From Cinnamomum chago (taxonomy: Eukaryota > Streptophyta > Magnoliopsida > Laurales > Lauraceae): a stretch of 64,000 bases of DNA. The stretch is from assembly GCA_038049695.1 (NCBI GenBank), contig CP142452.1, forward strand, positions 106,897,001 to 106,961,000, read 5' to 3'. Made by a program: the position numbers and the translations under genes. Shown here in pieces: positions 34,571 to 46,369 of the stretch (the stretch's first letter is position 1; every line of letters starts with the position of its first letter). The notes beneath the pieces were generated by a model. The model ran no database searches and had not been told where the DNA came from. It was given only the letters and a program-made list of their open reading frames with translations.

Positions 34571-35965
34571 AATTATATTATATCGTAATTATTTTTTTAC
34601 TCGGACAAAGGGGTTGGGACTTGGAACCCATGAAAACACCCACACACGTGGCAAACCTTGAAGAGTTGGGTAAGAGTCAGGGTTCCCTTGTTCTCATGAA
34701 GATGATAATACTAACATAGTTGCAGCAACTTAAGTTGCTTTCCTTCATCTGAAAAGAATGAAAGCCCGTTAGCATCAAGAAGAAACTTAAGTTGGGCAAT
34801 TTTCTCATACGGAAATCCATATGGAAGTCATGCAGAATTTTGGCTTGCGTCTTTAAATCAAGAAGGTGTCCTGTAGTGGGTATGAAAATCCCACGCTGCC
34901 TTTTTTTTTTTTTTTTTGCGAAAAGAGTTATTGTATTAAAGACGAATACGAGGGGGGGTTACAACTAAGAAAAGAGACGGAGGAGGCAGCGCCTCAGTTA
35001 CATGAGATGTAAACAAAAAAGAAAATAGGGCCGGAACAAAAGTCCTTCGAGCATTCTGAGTTCTACTAGCCTTTATATAAACTCCCTGCAAGTGAAATTT
35101 ATGTTAATTTACTCGAACCTGGTCTCTAGGAATTGACGCAGGTTGCCTCTGCCATGGCAAGCCTGTTACATTATAGATAGCTGATCATATGTTGTACTAC
35201 ATGTAGAGACCTTCTAGATGGCGGATTGAAAAGGTCTCATTAGACATAAGGGCCATGTGAGAAATTCGCCGTATCAGAATATCCTAAACTTTGACATCTT
35301 TTTTGAAATTCAATCCTAAATCACTATGGAGTAGAAGTCAGTTGATTGTGAAATTTGGCGTCGTGCCAAATCTTGAGGAGATGTGTGTATGATGACGGTA
35401 TACTAATCAAAAGTGGGGCCAAATAACTCCGGAAATTTCTCTAGGTACCAACAAAAGAGAGCAACGAAAATTGACATGGGAAGTAAATGAAATCTATGAA
35501 AACTCACTGCACCGAACTATGTAAGAAAATTAAGCTTGAAAAATGATTCTTGTTGTCATGGAAATGCCTTGCCAAAAACGAACCTATTGCCTGGGTCAAA
35601 GCCTCTTGCAAGGTGGGGTTTGTTTTATTTTATTTTTGATAAAAGCCAAGATGTATTAAATTTTCTTAGCTAATCATTACTTTCAGCTACACAGATATTT
35701 TTGTTCAACAGAGAGCCGTCCCTTTTAAGATTCGAATTTACGACCAATTAACTCTTTTAACATATTAAATTTACTTAGCTAAGCATTTATAGTAAATTTC
35801 TGAGGATTTAGAGCAATGAAAATCCTTATTTTTCTAGGATTTTCAAGACCTACCTCCCCCTATAGGATTTGAAAATCTATACAAATCTTGAGTGATGAAT
35901 AGTCGTTCCAAGGGAATTTAGAAATCCTCACACGTTTGGATTCCTCACCAATTCGTCACCTCGTA
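34571..35965. other. Rest of intron 1 left of the copia element
   Basis: No coding sequence is seen. A T16 run at 34903-34918 followed by 'gcgaaaagagttattgta' and a G7 run could be the 3' end of a minus-strand LINE, but without ORF support I only note it. Confidence 0.35.
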
Positions 35966-35970
35966 CTATT

Positions 35971-36174
35971 TATTAGCATAACTGAAGATAATGATCAACT
36001 AAGAGCAACTGTAGCTAAGGATGACAAATATACCCAGAATTGTTTGAAAATTAAATAATACTTATCCTTATCTTGTATACAACTGATGTAATCTGTAACC
36101 TCTCCTTTATATAAAATACAATAGAACCCTGTCTAAGATATATGAAAAAGAGAGAGAGAGAACTTCTTCCAACA
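35971..36174 (+). repeat. Copia 5' LTR
   Basis: 204 bp with TATA-like 'tttatataaaat' and a (GA)n run near its end. It differs from the 3' LTR by a few substitutions and small indels, so the insertion is fairly recent. The terminal dinucleotides are TA..CA. Confidence 0.92.
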
Positions 36175-36187
36175 TGGTATCAGAGCC
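36175..36187 (+). promoter_or_regulatory. Copia primer-binding site
   Basis: TGGTATCAGAGCC directly follows the 5' LTR and is complementary to the 3' end of plant initiator methionine tRNA, the standard primer for copia reverse transcription. Confidence 0.93.
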
Positions 36188-36203
36188 TTCAAGACTGACG
36201 TCG

Positions 36204-36585
36204 TCTCTATTAATCTCTCTTTCTTAGTTGCCATCTGTGCCACTTGCCCACTTACTGTGACACATTCATCACTGCTGTGACACGTTCATCATTGTTGTTC
36301 CTATTGCTGTTATGGCTTTCTCCACTGGTGTTGCTTCTCCTTCATTTATTATTTCCAATATTTCAAATCTTGTATCCATCAAACTGTGATCGCTTCTCTA
36401 TTAATCTCTCTTTCTTAGTTGCCATCTGTGCCACTTGCCCACTTACTGTGACACATTCATCACTGCTGTGACATGTTCATCATTGTTGTTCCTATTGCTG
36501 TTATGGCTTTCTCCACTGGTGTTGCTTCTCCTTCATTTATTATTTCCAATATTAAAAATCTTGTATCCATCAAACTGGATCGCAA
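36204..36585 (+). repeat. 191-bp tandem duplication in the copia leader and gag start
   Basis: 36204-36394 is repeated at 36395-36585. It includes the presumptive gag start context 'gttatggctttctccactgg' twice (ATG near 36312 and at 36503). In the first copy the frame meets TGA about 26 codons in; the second leads into the long gag frame. Confidence 0.9.
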
Positions 36586-38116
36586 TAATTTTCTGCTATG
36601 GCGATCACAGTTCGAGCCACTTCTTCTGAGTCATGATCTGATGGGATTTATTGATGGCTCAAACCCGTGTCCAGAAAAATTTCTACTGGATAAAGATAAC
36701 AAACTCTCTACAACAGTCAATCCTGCCTTTGTTGAGTGGAATAGGCAGGACCAAAATCTTCTCAGCTGCCTACGTGCAACACTTTCTGAGCATGTGCTCT
36801 CTCAGGTTGTTGGGTTGCGCACTTCGCAGGCAGTATGGACAGCCATAGAGCAACGTTTTGCTTCTCTCTCTCGTGCTCACACTATTGAACTGAAGCGACA
36901 ACTACAAACTCTGCAGAAAGGTAATCTGTCTATTACAGATTGTATGCTTAAACATAAGACTATTGTTGATGAATTATCAGCCGTTGAACATTGTATTGAT
37001 GAATCTGACCAAGTGTCCCATATTCTGGATGGTCTTCCTGAGGAGTACGATCCAGTTGTCATGAATGTAGCCGCTGCCAATCAAACTGACCCAGTATCAA
37101 TTGCCTATGTTCATGGTCTTCTCTTAAATATGGAGATGCGTCTTCTTCGTCATCGCTCCTCGGCAACATCTGATCAAACGACCGCCGCTCTCTTCACTTC
37201 TAACAATGGGCAGCAGTCTAATATTGGACGTAGGTCTCATGGAGGACGTAACTCCAATTGAGGAAGAGGGCGTGGGACTCATGGAGGACGTAGCTATAAC
37301 CACTCACAAGCTCCAAATAAAAACTTTACTGCTGCTGGCTCTTCTCGAGGACCGCCTCGCGTCTCTTGTCAAATTTGTAATCGTATTGGTCATTCTGCAT
37401 TAGACTGCCATCATAGCATGGACTATGCATATCAAGGGCGTAATCCACCTCAAAAGCTAGCTGCCATGGTCGCCTCCAACTCACATCCAGTTGATCAAAT
37501 TTGGTACACAGATACAGGCGCCACAGATCACATTACGTCGGACATTGGCAATCTCTCCCTCCGTTCTGACTATCACGGGCCTGACAAAGTATCTGTAGGA
37601 AATGGTGCAGGTTTGCCTATCTCTCATATTGGCTCTAGTTTACTGCACACCCCTAATAAAACATTTCATCTTACCAACATGCTTCATGTTCCTCATATGT
37701 CCACCAATCTTATATCAGTGCATCGCTTTGCCAATGATAACAATTGCGTGTTTGTGTTTGACTCTTCTGGTTTTTGTGTAAAGGACAAAACTACGGGGAA
37801 GATGCTTTTCCACGGGCAGAGTGAGAACGGTCTATATCCATTCCCCATTAGCAAATCTCCAAACCTTCAGACTTCTAATAATGGCCCTACCGCTTACATT
37901 GGTGCAAGGACCTCAGCAGACATTTGGCATTCGCGGCTCGGACATCCATCGTCACTTGTGCTGCAACATCTGATTTCTTTTTCTAAGTTACCAATTGTTG
38001 GCTCTTCTAAACTATCTTCCCTCTGTACCGAGTGTCAATTGGGAAAAAAGCAAGAAGTTACCTTTCTTTACTTCTTCCTCCATTTCATCTCATCCTTTGG
38101 AACTAATACATTGTGA
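36503..38116 (+). pseudogene. Copia gag-protease-integrase N-part, broken
   Basis: The frame starts at 36503 and encodes UBN2-type gag ('LDRNNFLLWRSQFEPLL'). A premature TGA lies at 37259-37261. The same frame continues to a CCHC knuckle ('CQICNRIGHSALDC'), the retropepsin motif 'WYTDTGATDHI' and the pre-integrase zinc region ('IWHSRLGHP'). At about 38040-38060, around an A6 run, the reading passes to another frame and this one ends at 38116. The proteins would build the particle and process it, but the stops prevent a complete polyprotein. Confidence 0.9.
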
Positions 38117-38636
38117 TCTTTGGGGGGCATCTCCTGCATTACCAATAAGTGGATATAGTTTTTATGTTGCTTTTATTGATGATTGCACTAAGTATGTATG
38201 GTTGTATCCACTTTCTGCTAAATCTCAAACATTTAGTGTTTTTCACAAATTTAAGAATTATGTTGAAAATCAGCTTTCTCATAAAATCAAAGCCCTCCAA
38301 ACTGATGGAGGTGGTGAGTTCATGAGTAAGCAATTCCAACATTATTTATCCACAAATGGTATTTTTCATCGTATCTCCTGTCTGCACACACCTGAACAAA
38401 ATGGGGCCGTTGAAAGAAAACATCGACATATTGTCGAAATGGGCCTCACTCTTCTGGCTCAAGCACATATGCCTCTAAGTTATTGGGTTGAAGCATTTTC
38501 CACTGCTGTATTCCTAATTAATCGTTTACCCACTAAAATTCTCAATAATCGCTCTCCATGGGAGTGCTTATTCAATCGCCAACCCAATTATAATTTTTTA
38601 CGTCGCTTTGGTTGCCTTTGTTTTCCTTGGCTCTGA
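38050..38636 (+). pseudogene. Copia integrase core, broken
   Basis: This frame contains the DDE integrase landmarks 'HCDLWG', 'QTDGGGEF' and 'PEQNGAVERKHRH', then 'RLPTKILNNRSPWE'. It ends at TGA 38634-38636, just after the conserved 'FGCLCFPWL' region, where related elements read on. The interruption is a nonsense change because the same frame resumes directly (38637 onward). Confidence 0.88.
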
Positions 38637-41006
38637 CCATACAATAAACATAAACTAGAGTTCAGGTCTCGGCCTTGTTTATTTATTGGTTATAGTCTCA
38701 ATCATTTGGGCTATCGGTGTTTGGATTTGGACACTGGTCGTGTTTTTTTGTCTCGTCATGTTATATTCAATGAACATGTTCTTCCTTTGAAAAATACATG
38801 GTCCGAAACGCTCTCATTTGCCCAAGTGAGCACTAACCCAATGTTTTTACTTTGCCAACAACCGGTGAAGTCTACTACCTCACCAATTTCTCAAGCCACA
38901 GAGACAGTTTTGAATGTTGTCCCACATTCTCAAACATGTGTGACAGATTCTGTTGTACTTCCTGCCCAAGCAGTGGGCTCCAATGTTGCTGCCCAGTTGC
39001 CACCATGTGCTACCACAACTACACATCAGCAGATTCCTACTCCACCAACAAAGCAACAAATGACATCTAATCCATTGGTTCCACTACAATCTACTGCAGA
39101 ACAATTACCTCTGCACACATCCACAGCAACGGTTGCAGCACCCCATGTGGCACCAGTCATAGATGCGCCAGGGACTTCTATGTCTCCCATGAATGTTCTT
39201 CCAGGTGAACTTGTTCCAGCTACTGCTACAAATGTCGTTCCCCAGCAAACTGCTTCTGTCTCTGGTTCAGTCATTGTGCACCCAATGGTAACTCGTTCAA
39301 AGGATGGTACTCGAAAACCAAAGATTTGGTTTAGTACAAGAAACCCATTACCCACTGCTCTTCATGCTCTTACCAACCAAATAGAACCCACATGCTATAG
39401 TATGGCATCCAAATGTCCTAAATGGCGAGCAGCGATGGCCTTAGAATTTGATGCTCTTCAACATAATGGTACTTGGACACTTGTACCCATTCAGCCAAAC
39501 ATGAACATAGTGGGTTGTAAGTGGGTCTATAAATTGAAATATAAAGCTGATGGGACAATTGAAAGGTATAAGGCACGGTTAGTTGCAAAGGGTTTTCACG
39601 AGCAAGCTGGCATTGATTATACTGAGACTTTTAGTCCTGTTGCCAAACCCACCACCATTCGCATTGTCTTGTCTCTTGCCGTGCAATCTAATTGGCCCAT
39701 ACGTCAACTTGACGTAAACAATGCATTCCTCCATGGTGGGCTTCAAGAAGAAGTCTACATGCAGCAACCCCAGGGGTTTGTCGATTCTCAGCATCCGGAT
39801 TATGTGTGTCGTTTACACAAATCCTTATATGGCCTAAAACAGGCCCCACGGGCTTGGTTTGAAAGGTTCACCACTCACATAACATCTATTGGTTTTCATG
39901 CATCTGTGGCTGATCCATCGCTCTTTGTATGGTGTCATAACTCCACTATCATTGTTCTTCTTATATATGTGGATGATAACATCATTACGGGAAATCACCC
40001 ATCTTCAATATGTACTTTAATTCATCAGTTGGCTTCAGTCTTTGCAATGAAAGATCTCGGCACACTACACTATTTTTTGGGCCTTGAGGCTCACAGGTCA
40101 AGTGCTAGGTTATTCCTTTCTCAAACCAAATATGCTGTTGACTTGTTAAAGAAATACAAGATGGATGGTGCCAAACCATACTCCTCCCCGGTTATCAGTG
40201 GAACAAAGTTGAGTATCTTTGATGGGGACCCTCTTTCTGATCCAGAAGAATATCGCAGTGTAGTTGGTGCTCTTCAGTACTTAACATGGACTCGACCAGA
40301 TATTACTTTTGCAGTAAATCAAGTATGTCAATTCATGCACTCTCCTACAACTGCCCATTGGACGGCGGTCAAACGGATCCTACGATATATAAAGGGGACG
40401 ACTACTTATGGGCTGCAGTTTACCAAGTCACCGCTATCCATAACCTGCTTCTCCGATGCGGATTGGGCCGGCCATCCAGATGATAGACGATCCACCTCAG
40501 GTCAATGTCTGTTTCTTGGAAGCAATCTCACTTCCTGGAGTGCCAAGAAACAACCCACAATTGCTAAATCCAGCACCGAGTCTGAATATAGATCTTTGGC
40601 TCAATCGGCAGCTAAGATATCATGGATACTCTCTGTTCTCAAGGACCTCTATGTCCCTATCACCTACCCTCCAATTATTTGGTGTGATAACATTGGCGCC
40701 ATTTCTTTGGCGTCCAACCCGGTTTTTCATGCTCGCACCAAACGCATCGAAGTGGATTATCATTACATTAGAGAAAAAGTTCTCCACAAAGAAATCATCG
40801 TGCGGTCTATCTCTACTCTCGACCAGTTGGCCGATATATTCACAAAAGGTTTAACATCAGCTCGTTTTTCAATGCTTCGAGACAAGCTCATGGTTCGGCC
40901 AAGAACCATTAACTTGCGGGGGGATATTAGCATAAATGAAGATAAGGATCAACTAAGAGCAACTGTAGATGACAGATATACCCGGAATTGTTTGAAAATT
41001 AAATAA
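38637..41006 (+). pseudogene. Copia reverse transcriptase-RNase H part
   Basis: Open from 38637 to 41006. RT motifs: 'GCKWVYKLK', 'YKARLVAKGF', 'QLDVNNAFLHG', 'YGLKQAPRAWFERF' and the catalytic YVDD (39965-39976). RNase H motifs: 'SDADWAGHPDDRRSTSG', 'STESEYRSL' and 'RTKRIEVDYHYIREKV', then 'LADIFTKGL'. The frame runs past the polypurine tract into the 3' LTR. This domain block has no lesion, but it lacks its own start because copia makes one polyprotein. Confidence 0.92.
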
Positions 41007-41124
41007 TACTTATCATTATCTTGTATATAGCTGATGTAATCTGTAACCTCTCCTTTATATATAACGCAATAGAACCCTCTCTAAGATATATGAAAAAGAG
41101 AGAGAGAGAGAACTTCTTCCAACA
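40925..41124 (+). repeat. Copia 3' LTR
   Basis: 200 bp beginning TATTAGCATAA right after a G-rich polypurine tract and ending AACA, followed by the CTATT duplication. It supplies the last codons and stop of the pol frame. Confidence 0.92.
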
Positions 41125-41769
41125 CTATTGACTACTCCCTCCTAATTTGGCCCCACTTTGTCGATCACCCTGCAAAATCTCATTTGGACATGCTGAGGAG
41201 AGCCGGTAATTATGTGGCAAGGACCACCAGGACCCACCTAAAGGATGATTAAGCACATTACTAAGCAGGAATCCCGGTGATTAGTTTTGACCCACCAGCT
41301 ATATTTGTGGAGAAGGCACATACGCCTAAGAACCAAGAGATCTAAAGCTGTGGATTGTTTCATATTTACATAGTGATCAACTTGAAACGCTTTACCTCCA
41401 TAAACTTCAAACTGCGATCCAATAATGTAGATAACCTTGTAATCCTTGTAATGCTTGATGTTTGCTAGGTCATCAAAATTTAAGCTAAATAGTAGAAAAG
41501 CAGAACTTACGTAGAACCCAAGCAGTTGAGATTCTGCGCCCATGCATGATAATGGTGATAATATTGAGCCTATCTATCTTTTATAAACTTTTTTATTGTA
41601 AAAACATGGTTTAATCTATTGGAGTTAAATATTTTAGATGCAATGATGGTTATCCCTAAGGCTGATTTTTTTTCCCCTTTGCCTATTATATTATGATTGT
41701 ATGATGAAAGCAGCTTGAATTTATAAATGATGGGCCCATTATATAAAATCTGTATTTATCTTCCCACAG

Positions 41770-42337
41770 GTTTCATCAGCATTGATTGCGGCAGACCTGA
41801 TGCCTCCAGCTATCTCGATCGCGACACAAACATTACTTACACTCTAGATGCTACATTTATTCAAACTGGCGTAAACAAAGACGTTGCAAGAAATCTGACG
41901 GATAATCTTATCCCGATCTACGAAAATCTTAGAAGCTTTCCAATTGGAGGCCGCAACTGTTACGACTTGCGTGATGTCAAGAAGGGCAACAAGTATCTCA
42001 TCAGAGCCTATTTCATGTACGGAAACTATGACGGTAGAAATAGCACACCAGAATTCGGCCTCTACATTGGTGTCAACCTCTGGAGGAACATCTCTTTCTC
42101 CAATGCATTCTATACAGAGATTATCATAGCAACGACAACAAACTATCTATCCATTTGCCTTGTGGATGCGGGTTCTGGAACACCTTTCATATAAGCACTC
42201 GAGCTACGACCACTGAACAATTCCATGTATGGTGCTGTGAATGAGAGCTAGTCTCTACGGAGCACGGGGACCTGGTCCCCAATAGATCTTGGGGTATGCT
42301 TCCATAAAGATAACGATATTGATAATGCTTATATCAG
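41770..42337 (+). pseudogene. Copy B exon 2: first malectin-like half with two stops
   Basis: It begins 'FISIDCGRPDASSYLDRDTN', the hallmark start of the malectin-like domain. It continues through 'NCYDL', 'YLIRAYFMYGNYDGRN' and 'ICLVDAGSGTPFI'. TAA at 42192-42194 follows, where the family has 'ISALELRPL', which resumes immediately in frame. TAG at 42249-42251 comes next. The exon closes 'NAYIR' across a consensus GTATGC donor. Both stops look like single-base changes. Confidence 0.9.
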
Positions 42338-45004
42338 GTATGCCCAAAATCTCTCTATATTGTAGTGGAGCGACTTGGCTCCTCCAGTGTCAATCCTCTA
42401 TATTAGCCCTTACCAAGCGAAAGTTGGAACTGACATTTCCTTGATTCAAAAGTATTTTTCAAAATTATCTTTATAAAATTTTATTTATTATGAAAAATAC
42501 CTTAAACAAGAACTTCCCAGTTTCATCCTTTATCCTTATAAGTTTAAACGCATAACACTTTTTGACAAATTTTTTCCCTCTGCCTCTCTCAATCTAATAT
42601 AAAATATCCAAGTCTAGAGGTAGTCTTTATAGGATTCTTTTAACTTGGCCCTATTAAGTCCATCAATGAATCTGACTCAGATTTAAATCACTTGAAATCA
42701 TAGTTTTCTTTATTATCACTAATCCAAATTTTAATTACTCGACTTGAAGATATTGAGACCCACCATTCAAATTGACACACTTTATTTGTTAATATACATA
42801 ATTGTGATAGTTAAAAAAGCGAGAAGGGAAACATTTTCAAAAAGAAGAAAAAAAGGGATCGTGCCATCCAATTTTCAAAAGAGAATATTTGTTTTTTTTA
42901 TAAGAAAAAAGGAGAATATTTAAATGTCATGTTGAATACAAATATATTCTCTTTGGTCTAATCAATACACATCCTTGTTGGGCCACTTCAACTTCCCATG
43001 GCCTTTAACATCAATGCAATTCTGAAAATTCATAGCATGAAAGGTAACCTGAGTAAAACAATTTTTGCCTCAATAAATGTTCTTCAAAACAGAGGCAATG
43101 ATGATTACACCTGCTATGATCAAGTTATTTTTCACTTTTCATGACATTGTCTAGAGCTTTAGCTTAGAAAAAGGCTACAACAGACTCACAAGACCTTTGA
43201 TATCAACCCAAGAAATTTGGAAAATATTGTAGACAAAATCTTCATTTCTTGTCACTGCTGCCCATTTGATGCAGGATCCATCAAATTATATTTTGGATTT
43301 CTTGTTCTTTTCTAATATTGTAGATTCTTCCAACTCATATTGTAAAAATTCATTTGACAATAAATTATTAAACAAAAGAATATACAAAATCATAATGTAT
43401 ATCGGCTATAAGCCTATAACTGTGTAAACAAGCAGGACATGGAAATAGAATTTGAATATAACAATTTTGACGGTAGAATTTACCTTCTTCATTGTATCTC
43501 ATTTATGAAAAAAACATGCAATAATAATTATTAAATAGAAAAAAACTCACCGCTATTGTATGCAAAAAAATTTAAATTTTTTACTAACAAAAGTCTGTTG
43601 AAAAAAACTCCTTGTTGGGCGCTTAAATCGTAATAAACACTTGGAATATTTTATCCTACAATAAAAAAAGTGAAAAGCAACAATATTTAAAAATAGAATT
43701 TATTGATTATAAATGAGAAAAAGGAAATTTTACTAATCAGTAAAAGTTCTATCGATTAGCTGTTCATTTGCGCATCTTGAAATGGCATGGATTTGTCCAA
43801 CAATTCAGTATCATGAGATTGTATAGAACATCTATATAAAAAAATATAATAAACAATCATAATACGTATGCAAATTTACAAAAATGAAAGATTCTGTGGG
43901 AAAAAAAAATGAAAACTCATTAAACAACTCTTGTTGTTGAGCCCCATCAATCCTCAGTTGTTCGCTAACATTATATGCATTTGTTGTCCCTATTGACAAA
44001 AGGAAAATGGCATCTATAAAAAATTAATAGTTAATTTTATAAAACCAAATTCATGATTCGATTAAAATGCATTAAATCTCATACTTGCACACATGGGCTA
44101 TTTACTTAGGACATTTGTAAGTGCTGTGGCCACATTTTTACAACGACTACATCTCTTATTCTTCTTTTGGTTAGTCTCTAACTCGCATTTGTATCTATTA
44201 GATGGTTACCCTTTAGTTTTAGTACCTTTGGGATTATAAGAAGTCCTTCCTTTTAACTGATCTATCTATGTAAACATTAGAATTCAAATTAATGCATGCA
44301 ACATTTTCCTCTATACGTTTTGCATCCATCTTTAAGTACATCGGGCCAGAAAATATTTGTCAGTCCATCCATTCCTTAGTACTGGTCTAGAAAATATTTT
44401 TCAATTAACTTCCATTATCAGTTGCTTGGAATATAAGAAACGAGTCTTGCACTTACATTTTCGTGAAATAATTGTATATATATGGGAATCGTATAATACA
44501 TGCCCGTGACTCCATTGTGGGCACCACATAGAGTTAACTTGGACTGACATCTTCTAAAATTTCAATTCAATAAGAGTGAGACCCAGGGTAGACCTACATG
44601 TAAGCACACAGGCACGGTGGTTCGAAAAATTTCTTAATTAACACTTTAATCTTTTTTACTTTTGTATTTAACATTTTAACTTGACCATTGCACACACCAC
44701 CTAAATTAAAATCCTGGATCTACCTTTTGGTGAGACCCACAAACTAATTGAACACATGATGGAAATGTGATTAATGTCACATAAGTAACGATGTCACGTT
44801 AGTGCCGAGTCTAATTTTTTAGTCATGTGATAATGGGACATGGGTCCCACCCCTATTGAACTTAATTTTCCTAAATTTTCAGGATATGTCCATGTGAATC
44901 ATCTTGAGCGGTAGACTGTTTCCATGTGGGGCCCACATAGGGGGGATCCAGACTCCTCTGTTTGCAACTCTTGTGGCAATCAATCAATAATGTTCTTTGT
45001 ACAG
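42338..45004. other. Intron 2 of copy B
   Basis: About 2.7 kb of AT-rich sequence bounded by GTATGC and TACAG. I see no coding frame, element boundary or RNA. 'gtggggcccacatag'-type blocks (about 44925-44940) are common in spacers of this window. Confidence 0.5.
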
Positions 45005-45480
45005 GTATCCTACGGAACCTTTGGATCTCATTTGGACTCTTGAAGCTAACGATGTTTGGATTCCCTTTAACACCTCGAAAAAAGTGACAAATAAGAACGG
45101 GGCTTTGGAACCATCCTCATCGGTCATGATGACAGCAGTGCGTCCAGCCTACAACAGCAATACAGTGCAATATAATTGGGCGGCATCCGATTCCTCCGTG
45201 CAACATCACGTTTATCTGCACTTTGCTGAACTTGAGATACTTGGCCCTGAAGCGGTGAGAGAATTCACTGTATGCTGCGGTGGCTCATGCTATGGTGAGC
45301 CTGTTCGCCCAGAGTACCTTGTTACAACCACCATCCAGACCCCCAAACCATTGAGTGGCCAAGAAATATACTCATGTTTAATTAAGCAGACACCAAATTC
45401 CAACCTTCCTCCAATCCTCAATGCCATAGAGATTTTCACTATCTCGCAGCTCACTGAGAGACCAACAAGAGAACAGGATG
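45005..45480 (+). other. Copy B exon 3: second malectin-like half
   Basis: Open throughout. It starts 'RYPTEPLDLIW' and contains 'VYLHFAELEIL' and 'LPPILNAIEIF', standard for this exon. It ends 'REQD' plus one base of a Val/Gly codon before GTATGT. No lesion is seen. Confidence 0.88.
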
Positions 45481-45559
45481 GTATGTATCTGTATCTTCTA
45501 CAGCGCTTGCATGTTTGAGTATGGAAAAGAGGAAACTTAAATAGATTAGGACAAAACTA

Positions 45560-45750
45560 CAATGCAGTCGTATGAGAACAAGCAAACAGGGAATCCCTGT
45601 TTGGACCAAACAGAGAGGGATACATCAGGGGGCGGGTGTGCGGCCGGAGGAAAGAGAAATTTGATCAAACACCCGCCCCCACACCAGCCCCCCTACATGT
45701 CAACCCCTGTTTGGTCCAAACAGGGAATCCGTTTCGAGTCGTATGGTGCA
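45560..45750. repeat. GC-rich foldback sequence in intron 3
   Basis: 'acagggaatccctgtttgg' (near 45586-45604) and the palindrome CCTGTTTGGTCCAAACAGGG (45706-45725) can pair with each other. The interior also has opposed 'gggggcgggtgtg' and 'cacccgcccccacac' arms. It looks like a small foldback element, but I found no clean target duplication. Confidence 0.5.
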
Positions 45751-46035
45751 GCGACCTTCTTAAATGCTTGGTGGGGCCCATCTTTTCAACATTCAAGCCA
45801 TTTATCAGCACTACTAACACCCATTATATTCTATTTACCAAAATAAAAACAAAAAAAAAAAAATACACCCATTGTATTCATTATATCCAAATCTTAAGTT
45901 AGTTTCAATGGGCTAATGTTTGATTGCTCACACATGACGTGGGACTCCGTCCATTCCTATCCCAAACAAGAGGAAAAATAAAAAGGTAAGTTCCTCGCAT
46001 GTCATCCTGCATATTTGAGTAATAATTTATACGCT

Positions 46036-46118
46036 CATCATTATATATGATGTTAGGGTGAATAAACAGCTTCGGTTTTAGAAAAGACGCACCCCAGCCT
46101 ACATATGGGAAAGGCGCT
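46036..46118 (+). repeat. 83-bp direct repeat flanking the Helitron-like DNA (copy 1)
   Basis: Starts 'tcattatatatgatgttagg' and ends 'aaggcgct'. It recurs at 47967-48048, immediately right of the second CTAGT. Shared core: 'tttagaaaagacgcacccca'. Confidence 0.75.
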
Positions 46119-46369
46119 GAACTACTGCATTTATATTTCTGATCGGTTCATGTCACACATTACTTTGGCTTATTAAGAAAAGTTTTTCTTTATTCATTTC
46201 TCCATTGTTTTTTTTCCTAAATCGGTACTCTTGGGACAACCCCAGACATTTTTTGAAATAATATATTTATGTATTTATTTTATTTATCAATAATATTCTA
46301 AAGAAAATATTAAATTAAAAATTATTTTTATTTTTTAGGCCTTGGCTTAGCACGGCCTGTGTTACTAGT

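Larger units (their letters stand above)
35971..41124 (+). mobile_element. Ty1/copia LTR retrotransposon, full-length but disabled
   Basis: A 5,154-bp element is flanked by a perfect CTATT target duplication (35966-35970, 41125-41129). LTRs of 204 bp (35971-36174) and 200 bp (40925-41124) are highly similar. Both start TATTAGCATAA, an unusual TA instead of TG, and end AACA. The primer-binding site is TGGTATCAGAGCC at 36175 and a G-rich polypurine tract ends at 40924. Gag, protease, integrase, reverse transcriptase and RNase H lie in copia order on one strand. Two nonsense codons and one frameshift break the single polyprotein. It lies in intron 1 of receptor-kinase copy B, in the same orientation. 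Confidence 0.95.

Noticed and set aside
39026-39355. Minus-strand 109-codon frame within the copia element
   Set aside because: Antisense to the pol region between integrase and reverse transcriptase, with no independent signal.
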